DNA of 64,000 nucleotides from the NCBI GenBank assembly GCA_029204225.1, contig CM055113.1, positions 12,450,402 through 12,514,401 of the forward strand, in the 5' to 3' direction. The stretch is from Diphasiastrum complanatum (taxonomy: Eukaryota > Streptophyta > Lycopodiopsida > Lycopodiales > Lycopodiaceae). The notes under the pieces were generated by a model. That model saw only the letters and a list, made by a program, of their open reading frames with translations, had not been told where the DNA came from and did no database searches. Within the stretch, counting starts at the first letter, position 1, and the number at the start of each line of letters is the position of its first letter. Both the position numbers and the translations under genes were made by a program. Below are positions 56,820-64,000 of this stretch, in pieces.

Positions 56820-57393
56820 AAAGTTTCTTTGTTGTAGTTCTCCCTTGTCAAAGGTTTCATTTGAGCCTTGTCGATCTTGGGTGAATTTTTGTTTTTCTTC
56901 TTTCCTCTTGTAAAGAGGGCCTTCTCCTAGTTGTCGTTAGATTCTCCTTCATCTCTCATCAATCTTTCGTCTGCAACGAGATTGACTACTCTCTCAAATG
57001 TCATCTCAGGTAAGCTCAACATTCTCAATGGTTGGTAGGATGAGGATAGAAATTTCATGAACCTCTCACTTTTACTTCTCCTAGAGTCTCCCTTACACCT
57101 CTCACACTTATTTTGGAAACCTCAGCCACTCCCTCAAGGCTAGACATTCCCTATAAAATTACTAACTCGCCCCTCTCCCAATTTTATTTATGTTTTCATT
57201 TTTGGTTTGCCTCTTGTTCTTGCTTCTATGTGTGTAGGTGCTTGGAAGAAAGCTTGGAGCTATGGCATGAGGAGGATCTACCAAGCTTGGATTGGAACCA
57301 TTTTGGAACCACACACACACACACTCACTTTCTCTTACCTCTTTCATCTCTCTCTCTCATCTCTAAAACTTTTACACCATCCATAAGCCTGAA
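56820..57393. other. Non-coding stretch
   Basis: No gene was supported. The ORF 57113-57424 includes a CACACACACAC and CTCTCTCTC context and no motif. ATTCTCCTTCATCTCTCATC-like text near 56941 is low complexity. Confidence 0.4.
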
Positions 57394-57712
57394 GGCCATG
57401 CATGTCACACCATTCATAACTTGATGGCCTTGCATGTCACACCAGCCATAGCTTAATGGCCATGCATGTTTGATTTGGAACTTGCATGTCTGATTTAGAA
57501 ACTTGCATGTATGATTTAAAGCTTGCATGTCGGAACTAGAGTTTGCATGTCATTCCATCCCTAGCCTAATGATTTTGCATCTTGGATTTGAAGTTTGCAC
57601 GTCGGATCTGAAGCTTGCATGTCAGACTTGATTCATGCATGTCATGCCATCTAATGTCGAATGCCCATGCATGCTCCATTCTTGATCAATAAGCATTTGC
57701 ATGTCATAAGAA
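57394..57712. repeat. TGCATG repeat array with two unit lengths
   Basis: Eleven exact TGCATG and two near forms (TGCATC, TGCACG) occur within about 310 bp. Units of 20-21 bp (TGCATGTCTGATTTAGAAAC type) alternate with units of 32 bp (TGCATGTCACACCA...CTTAATGGCC type). TGCATG/CATGCA is the core of the plant RY element bound by B3-domain regulators, but a plain satellite origin is equally possible. It lies about 0.6 kb past the 3' end of the acyltransferase gene. Confidence 0.85.
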
Positions 57713-58346
57713 ACCACTTTTCTTTGTATGAGATTTTTTAAGATCCAAAATTTGTTAACATCTAATTGATGTAAAGATTGAAGAATCCATCTTCCCAAAC
57801 CATTGTATATGTATTTGGCCTTGGGCCATTTGATCTTGCATAATTTAAAAGAAAAATCCTTCAGGGGGGGGGAGGGCGTCCCATCTTGACCCCTCAACAA
57901 TATTATATTATAAAACACAACAAATTGAATTCCTCGAATGTAAACTTTCGAGACCTAGTAATTGTCTATCGCCCAATCGAGGACAAGTGCTAACCACAAA
58001 ACACTTGTTTTAAAAGGAGATCATAGTAAGCATGTGATCTATCATTTGGTTTGACAGATGAAAGAGAGGATATAAATCATCTATGGCAAGAAGATAAGTT
58101 ATTAGACTTCATCCAAAGCATCTACACTCTTGCCAGTATATGTGAGCAAACAATTGAGGGTTGAGTTTAGATTAATAAGCTTGGTGTGCCCCTCTCCCCT
58201 ATAACATATTGTACCATATGTGAAGCACACCAAGTCAAACACTCCTTAGCATTACAACTCATACTCTATCCTCTTTATCATTAACAACTCATACTTGTAC
58301 TAGTCTTGGAGGAAAAGTATGGTAGATCTTCCTTACCATTACCACC
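57713..58346. other. 3' flank of the acyltransferase gene
   Basis: No other gene was seen. The 3' untranslated region and poly(A) site should lie on the minus strand within the right part, but no single signal stands out. A G run (GGGGGGGGAGGG) is at about 57866. Confidence 0.45.
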
Positions 58347-59870
58347 TCATATTGATACCTTGGAGAACTTTGGAGGGCAAATTAATTCGTGTACCAGTTG
58401 CTCCTCCCCCTCTAAATAGCGAGATATAAAAGGATCTTCTAGAAGCTTGTTCATGTGATTGATTTTCAAAAATATCACAGACTCTCGAGCGCCACTTGGG
58501 GTAGACATCACCAGAATGCTACCGCTGAGATCAAAGGAAGTGCCGAAGGGAATAGAGACGTGAATGGGAAGGGAAGCGTGAATAGGTCGACCCCACCCGA
58601 AGTCGAGCTCATAAAGGGAGTAGCCCGTCATCACACTTGCATGTAAATCTCCATCATTCATCATCAAGCCGCCTAAGCTTACCTTGCCATGCTGTTGAAG
58701 CTGCGTCTCCAGCCAATCCACTGCTGCTTGCCCATACTCAGCATCAATAGCAACAATGCTCTCATGCACCAGCCTTGCTGCGTAGGAGAAGTGCCTCTCC
58801 AGCAGGTCACCACTTCTCGCAACGGCCATGGCAGGTAACGAGGCGTTGCCAAAGAAGAGTGGCGGAAGTGGAGGGCACCACCTTCGACGCATATTCACTG
58901 GCAATGCAAAGCGGGTGTAGGAATCTGGAGGGAGATCTCTGGCGCGGGTGATTGCAACCCATAACAGTCCTGCCACCGCCTCGAATGAGCTGGGGTGACC
59001 ATACGAATAGGGCCCCGTTTCTACCTCGTGAACTGCCTCAGCAACCTTTGCGTGCCCCATCCGCAAAAACCCAGCAGCGGTGGCGATCGCAACCTGCAGA
59101 TCACCGTTGGAGCTCGCTTCTTTCTCTGATACTTTGTTTGCAGTATGCTGATCTCCACATAGATGCACTAGTGCATCGATGGGTACACTTATTGTCGGAG
59201 GATCTCTAGGCCGCAGCAGGGCGGCGGTGTCGAGACGAGGGGCGATGAGAGGCTCCGTGTGGTCTTTGTTAATGCATGCCCTTGCCCACGCCTCTACGAA
59301 TTCTGAGAATGCTTGCATATCTCCCACTGCATGCAAAAAGCTAATGCAGATTGCAACCCCGCCGCATTGAAATGTTGTGACCTGCACACACGCGAGAGGA
59401 GCGCCAATCAGCATCTCTTCAGGCATCAAAGGCTTTTTTGGAACCAGCTGTAAAGCCATAGTGCAAAGGCGGAGATCTTTCCATGCGTCTAGTCTGGCTT
59501 CTGTTGTAGCTACTGAAAACTCAACGCCTGCCCCGTTTATTTCGACCTCCAGGCGTTCCCCTTTTCCCTTTTTCAACCTTCCTGCCAATACAGGATATAG
59601 TTCCAAAGCATCTGCCAAAGCTTGTTTGAGACTTGCAACCAGCTTAGTTGCAGAAGAATGAGACTCTGCCCCAGAGCGAAAGAAGTAAAGCATAGGAAGG
59701 TAGCATGGAATTAAAGCATTCAGTTGATCCAAATTGGATAGCGAGTGGATATACGATTCCTGTACGTGGGTTGGTGCGATTAAAACTGCACTTTGAACTG
59801 CAACAGCTAATTTTGCTTCGGCTATTTGCATATTTGATATGGTTCCTTGAACGAAATACAGATCCTTCAT
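58347..59870 (-). CDS. BAHD-family acyltransferase, intact
   Basis: The 507-residue enzyme should move an acyl group from a CoA thioester to an alcohol or amine in the cytosol, as BAHD proteins do for phenolic esters, waxes or alkaloids. The catalytic HxxxD is HAVGD at residues 180-184, and the structural DFGWG is at 423-427. Other family marks are SNLDQ (45-49), YPVLAGRL (92-99), the substrate-channel region SFEAVAGLLWVAITRAR (295-311) and VNMRRR..PPLPPLFFGNA (325-343). Length is slightly over the usual 430-480, from an extra N-terminal dozen residues and an insert near 230-260. Met14 is an alternative start closer to the family's usual beginning. The coding region has no intron, stop or frameshift. 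Substrate cannot be told from sequence; a hydroxycinnamoyl-type acceptor is only a guess. Confidence 0.95.
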   Translation of the reverse strand: MKDLYFVQGTISNMQIAEAKLAVAVQSAVLIAPTHVQESYIHSLSNLDQLNALIPCYLPMLYFFRSGAESHSSATKLVASLKQALADALELYPVLAGRLKKGKGERLEVEINGAGVEFSVATTEARLDAWKDLRLCTMALQLVPKKPLMPEEMLIGAPLACVQVTTFQCGGVAICISFLHAVGDMQAFSEFVEAWARACINKDHTEPLIAPRLDTAALLRPRDPPTISVPIDALVHLCGDQHTANKVSEKEASSNGDLQVAIATAAGFLRMGHAKVAEAVHEVETGPYSYGHPSSFEAVAGLLWVAITRARDLPPDSYTRFALPVNMRRRWCPPLPPLFFGNASLPAMAVARSGDLLERHFSYAARLVHESIVAIDAEYGQAAVDWLETQLQQHGKVSLGGLMMNDGDLHASVMTGYSLYELDFGWGRPIHASLPIHVSIPFGTSFDLSGSILVMSTPSGARESVIFLKINHMNKLLEDPFISRYLEGEEQLVHELICPPKFSKVSI

Positions 59871-59904
59871 TGACCGTCGTTATGTCCCCTCTTGAGAGAG
59901 CTTG

Positions 59905-61165
59905 TGCTACTCCAATTCAGCCGAGGAAATTTGTATCTACACGAAATTGTTAGTGTGGACTCTTCATAATTTGCAATACCACCTGTCTAAAATGAAAATG
60001 CAGAGTACCAACCACTGATTAGAATAGAACTACAACTGCATGCTGGGCAAAATAAGACCAACAAAATTGTTATTATGACCTCCTGATTACTTGATGAACT
60101 TGACTTGTTTCATTCTCTGGCATACAATTTACGCTGATAGCCTGTTATCTGTCCTTCATTTAACAGTTCACAGCAAGGCATGTCTTGCTTCAATAATTTT
60201 GCACAAAAATCAGAGAAAGTATCGATTTACGAAGAGAACCTGAGTTTACCGAGGTGATAAATCCTGAGATGACTATAGTACCTGCCGAAGAGCTGTCCGT
60301 GAAATCAGGAGAAGGCAGCTGGGAAAGTCTCTGAATAACTCTACTCAGAGCTAGGAGAGAATAATCTGTCTGCTGAGAGCTGGGAAGTGAAGCGATCAGT
60401 CACTAATCACTCTTTAGAACTCCCTGCAACATCTTTGGATGGGAAAACTTGTGCGTATCAGTGCGTGTGGATTGTGCTGTCCCAACTCATGATACTTAAG
60501 CACGAGGTGACGAGCTGATTACGTGACGAGTGATGGTCTTGGGCCGTGACCCTGGCCCAACCCAAAGCTTTACGAGACGTAAACTTTTACCTGGGCCCAC
60601 CTTAGAACATTGGGTGGGATTTCCAGATTTATAAGACGTGTTTGTGAAACGGATAAATTCTAGAAGGGTCGAGACTACATATTGTCACACCATACATTTT
60701 TTGACGATGTATGGTTAACTTTTAAACATATGGTGCACTTCACTAGTACCAAATTTAAACATATGGTGCACTTTACAAGTACCAAATCTTGAAAACATTC
60801 AAAAAAATTTATAATCCTTTGGAACGTGCACCTTTGATTGATCCAAATCAAATACATTCTCATGAGAGTGGAATGCTTTCTTTTGATCATGTACCATCAA
60901 CTTTTAGATTATTATATTTGAATTGGTACATGGGTTTTATTTATTTAGGGCCTAAGCTAATTTTCACTATTTGGCTATATTTAGTTGAGAAATTTTAATG
61001 TTCAATAGTCAAAATAAGGAATTTTATTGCCCAAAAATTTAATTGATTATGATCATAAATAACAAAATAACTTGGATAAATTCTGACTATTTACCCTTAT
61101 ATAGAAAAAATATCTAATATATAAAAATTTAATCACCTAACATTGTTGTCCACAAATTTAGCAAG
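59905..61165 (-). promoter_or_regulatory. Promoter and leader of the acyltransferase gene (copy 2 of the inverted duplication)
   Basis: This region upstream of the ATG matches 42672-44408 in inverted orientation. On the minus strand it carries TGGGCC/GGCCCA motifs (CTGGGCCCA... near 60592, TTGGGCCA... near 60553, GGCCCAAGACC near 60540). ACGT cores (GTCACGTAATC near 60520) and CTTATAAAT near 60628 are also present. TGGGCC and ACGT cores are common plant promoter elements; that these are used is inference. A LINE has inserted at the far end. Confidence 0.75.
59983..60281 (-). other. Putative leader intron of the acyltransferase gene
   Basis: On the minus strand the donor CAG|GTACTATAG (GT at 60281-60280) and acceptor TTTCATTTTAGACAG|GTGG (AG at 59984-59983) bracket 299 bp of AT-rich sequence between the promoter and the ATG. 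Both splice signals are preserved in promoter copy 1. Its use in vivo is inferred. Confidence 0.5.
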
Positions 61166-61439
61166 AGAATTTTATTTTATTTTTTGCAAAGGTTAAGTAT
61201 ACTATTAGATTTTCACAAATGTACAAAAGCCAAAAAGCTGTACACGGCGTCAAAGGCCATCACAGTAATCCACCTCCAAAAGGAAGGAAGCAGTTCTTAG
61301 ATAAAAAAAGGACTTCAACACACCACGCAGGGAGGCAGTCCATAACTAAACGGCAGTGGAAAAATACATAGCAAGCCGCAGACAAGTAGTAGCCAGCAAT
61401 GGCGAAGTAGAGCCGTCAAAAACCTGTCAACCATATCAG

Positions 61440-62815
61440 CCACAAAACAGAAAGCCTGCAAAGATGCCAGAAAGGAAGTACGGAAGTATGCATAGCAGGC
61501 GGATCCCCCAGCAGAATAATGTCAGCCGCAAATGGAGGCACAATGCACCAACTAGTAAGGAGGCGACGAACGTTAGGTCCTGACGACAATGATAAAACAG
61601 ATGCTGAATAGTTTCTTCCTCCAGATGGCAAAGTGGACAAAGCCGGTCAGAAAGAAAAGGCCATTTAGCACGAAGAGGCAAGGAATTAGTGAGGATGCAG
61701 TAAGCCAAGTAACGGAGCTTAGCAAGGGGAAGGGAAGAGGCAATTTTGAGTCGGGAACGCCAAAAAGCAGGAGAATCAAAACGAGACCAAGAGGTATTGA
61801 AAAAATCTGGGAAGAGAGAAGGAAAATGTCGACTAAACATGGCTCGGTAGTCTAAAGAGGAAGAAGAAAGGATAGGCAGCCACCCATCAACACCGGCAGA
61901 GGGAGGGGTCAAAGAAAGACCAATGGTAAGCAGAAGCCAATTGAAGGAGGGAGTGCTCCGCAAAAGAAAGAGGCTGAGAACGAAGAAGGTCTTGGAACGA
62001 CACTTGCCAAATTTGGTCAACATAGAGGAGGCCTTTGCGAGCAAGAGAAAGAGAAAGACGGGGATGGCGAGCAAAGAGAGAAGGATAATCAGGGGGAAAG
62101 AGGGAAGAAGTCCAAATGGGCCCATTGGATGGCAACAACAAAGGGCTGGTCCAAGAAAGAATATGTCGGAAGTCAAGGAAAGAAGAAGCCAAGTTACGAA
62201 GAATAAAAGGGCCTTTAAACTTAAAAGAGCCCCTAGAAGAAAGAAGGGAGTGCAAAGAGGGGGAAGGCTTTAGGGTGACAGGGGTCGGGGAAAAGAGGAC
62301 AGCCTTCATGTATACTACACTTAGGAAAGAAAGTAGAAGAGCGACATCCATTGAAGACAATGGTCGACGAAGCAGAAGAATAAAGAGCGTGCACAAAAGC
62401 AGAGAAAGAGGGAGGCAAGCCCAAGCCCTTGCAGCTAGCAAGCATAAAGTCCCAACCAATGTGGTCAAATGCTTTATCGAGGTCAAGTCTAAGAATCAGC
62501 GACGGGGTATTGGAGCCAAGCAAGGAGTCAGCAAAGGACTAGACATTTAGGAGGGAGTCCATAATATTGCGGCCCTTGACAAAACCAAATTGCTCCGGCG
62601 ACAAAAGAGAGGGTAAAAGAAGAGTAAGGCGAAGGGTCATGGCCTTAGCAATGATCTTGTAAGAGGTTACGAGCATAGTAAGGGGACGAAAGTCGGACAA
62701 GAAGAGGGGGGAGGGCTTTTTTGGAATGAGCTTAATAAGGGCCTTAGAAACAGCAGCAGGAATGGATCCAGAAAGGGCTTGTTGGGCAAGGTTCAACAGT
62801 TGAGGTCCCAACTGT
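61440..62815 (-). pseudogene. LINE reverse transcriptase and C-terminal zinc finger, broken
   Basis: RT starts with SKALIKLIPKKPSPLFLSDF, RPLTMLVTSYKIIAKAMTLR and EQFGFVKGRNIMDSLLNV (62811-62539). Then come ILRLDLDKAFDHIGWDFMLA and CSIHEGCPL (62523-62300), RT motifs 3-4. The segment that should hold the F/YADD catalytic pair is absent, because the text jumps to downstream sequence (a deletion). The zinc-finger end reads LRAKWPFLSDRLCPLCHLEE and ETIQHLFYHC (about 61690-61570). Frame changes separate the parts, so the enzyme is dead. Lys/Arg-rich frames on the plus strand are shadows. Confidence 0.88.
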
Positions 62816-63079
62816 GACTAGAAGGAGAGAAAGAACTGAGGGATAATTCCATCTGGGTCGGGGGTCTTATCAAGCGGGAGTGAGAGAAGGGCCAAGTGAA
62901 GTTCTTGTAGAGAAAAGGGGACAGCCAGGATGGCAGAAGAAACCAAAGGGAGATTCCGATCAGCGGCACAGAATGCAATCATTCGAAGATGATTAGGCAA
63001 GGAAGGAGAATAAAGGGATTGAAAGGAAGAGAGGAAGGCCCTGAGCACAGAAGGAGACTCATTAAGAAGTGAGCCATCA

Positions 63080-64000
63080 TGATGAGTGTACAAAGGAAGC
63101 AGAATGGCATCAACGAAGAGTGCAGAAGAAGAAGAAAGTAGGGAGGCCACCGTGCTTGAGCCAGCAGATTTTAGAGCGAAGCATGAGCCCAGCAACAACA
63201 TGAGCATCAATGCGACGAAGGATAGCCTGGCAGTGGAGCTGAAGAGAGGCGAAAAGTAGCAGATTGTGAGCCACGGCACTAGAAGAAGCAATACGGACCA
63301 GGAGAGGGGAAGCTAGCAATTTAGCTCAGTCCAAAGAGCGGCACTTAACCTTGCATTGCTCACGATGGAAGGCAATACAGTCACGAATTTTGAGGTGAGG
63401 AGGAGCAGGAGAGTCCAAAAGTTGGGTCAGAGGGGAAGCGACGGAGTCGGAAGCAAGGAGAGACGAGTTCATTACGTAAGGAGAGAAAAAAGGAACAGAA
63501 AGCAAAGGGTGAAAATGACACTTAAGCAGAATAGGGCTATGATCGGAAAGGAAAGTAAAGTTATGCATCTCAACAAAAAGGACCCGGAGCCAAGAGGCAG
63601 AAGAGGAGACATAAAAACGATCAAGATGTGCCGATACAAAAGAAGGACCAGGTCTGCAATTAGTCCAAGTGTGGTGCGGGAAATCATGAAGGTAGTGGTT
63701 AGTGTCCAAAAATGAGCAGATTGAAATCCAGACCAGGCAAGAGATTAAGAAGTAGAAATGGAATGAGGGCTATCAGAAGGGTCAATGTACATATTGAAAT
63801 CCCCAAGCACTATGAGATGATCATCTTGGAAAGAAGAGAGGAGGTGGGCGCATAGAGATTAAGGATAGAAAAGGCAAACCCATGCTTGATGACCTGGAGA
63901 AGAGTCCACCGTCTAGATCAAAGAAACTAGAGAGCACTTGCCAGTTGTGAGAGACAAGGGTAAGGACCCCACCACGCATCCCTTGCGCCGGAGACACCAC
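63080..64000 (-). pseudogene. LINE endonuclease (APE-like), broken
   Basis: On the minus strand: MRGGVLTLVSHNWQV near 63980, then AFSILNLYAPTSS near 63875, VLGDFNMYIDPSDSPHS near 63820-63770 with the GDFN motif, and HTWTNCRPGPSF and SAHLDRFYVSSSASWL near 63680-63590. TFLSDHSPILLKCHF (about 63560-63510) carries the catalytic SDH. A stop after SISTS and at least one frameshift interrupt it. The N-terminal part lies beyond the window. This enzyme nicks target DNA to start insertion. Confidence 0.87.

Larger units (their letters stand above)
61166..64000 (-). mobile_element. L1-type LINE, 3' part, running off the window
   Basis: Minus orientation. An A-rich tail (AAAAAATAAAATAAAA on the minus strand, 61166-61183) meets the promoter duplication, marking the 3' end of a non-LTR retrotransposon. 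It contains endonuclease, RT and a C-terminal zinc finger in the right order. Promoter copy 1 lacks the LINE at the matching place. Confidence 0.9.

Noticed and set aside
57394-57712. CRISPR-like array
   Set aside because: Unit lengths are irregular, there are no unique spacers, and the context is a plant genome; it is a degenerate minisatellite.
58455-59953. Plus-strand ORFs across the acyltransferase gene
   Set aside because: They lie opposite an intact 507-codon BAHD frame with both hallmark motifs and have no motifs of their own.
61356-62550. Plus-strand Lys/Arg-rich ORFs
   Set aside because: Antisense shadows of the minus-strand LINE RT and zinc finger; the basic composition comes from reversing Ser/Leu/Pro-rich text.

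Overview
The window looks like intergenic DNA from a land-plant nuclear genome that is crowded with retrotransposons. The evidence is several Ty1-copia lineages with plant-type LTRs and tRNA-iMet primer sites, a Ty3-gypsy integrase relic, a plant L1-type LINE, and one intact plant-specific BAHD acyltransferase gene. Base composition is AT-rich, and long stretches carry no coding signal. The species cannot be read from the sequence. A non-flowering vascular plant such as a fern is my guess and only a guess. No rRNA, tRNA, CRISPR array or bacterial-type operon was seen.

Layout. 1-1.2 kb: broken copia reverse transcriptase/RNase H. 1.2-5.5 kb: repeat-rich DNA with several tandem duplications, ending in an LTR end plus primer site at 5.49 kb and a truncated copia gag (family A). 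6.6-8.6 kb: non-coding, with paired 18-bp palindromes. 8.6-9.9 kb: decayed Ty3-gypsy integrase. 11.1-16.4 kb: an unidentified degraded reading frame split by a young 4.04-kb copia insertion (element B). B has a GTGCG target duplication, nearly identical LTR ends and an internally inverted protease/integrase block. 16.4-18.3 kb: remains of copia family F. 18.3-24.9 kb: AT-rich, with a strong hairpin at 21.4 kb. 24.9-28.1 kb: two copia fragments joined head to head. 28-31.5 kb: mostly blank. 31.5-34.3 kb: copia family E. 34.3-38.9 kb: element N1. 39.4-42.5 kb: small fragments. 42.7-44.4 kb: an orphan inverted copy of the BAHD promoter and leader. 46.7-56.8 kb: a nest of N-family and D-family copia pieces. 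57.4-57.7 kb: a TGCATG repeat array. 58.3-61.2 kb: the BAHD gene with its leader and promoter. 61.2-64 kb: a LINE that runs off the window.

The most unusual system is the N family, represented by N1 (34.3-38.9 kb), N2 (47.0-50.1 kb), N3 (50.3-51.4 kb) and N4 (55.9-56.8 kb). These are copia-like elements with normal LTRs, polypurine tract, gag and protease. Where integrase, reverse transcriptase and RNase H should be, they carry a long open frame that no longer resembles them clearly. In N1 one frame runs about 1,190 codons from gag to the first bases of the LTR with only two internal stops. A stretch of it is faintly collinear with copia RT, but the YVDD centre reads YDGD. The family is present in several copies, and the related D element at 51.4-55.9 kb is a plausible helper.

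The BAHD gene appears to be the only complete host gene. Its upstream region exists a second time, inverted and about 15 kb away, without the coding sequence.
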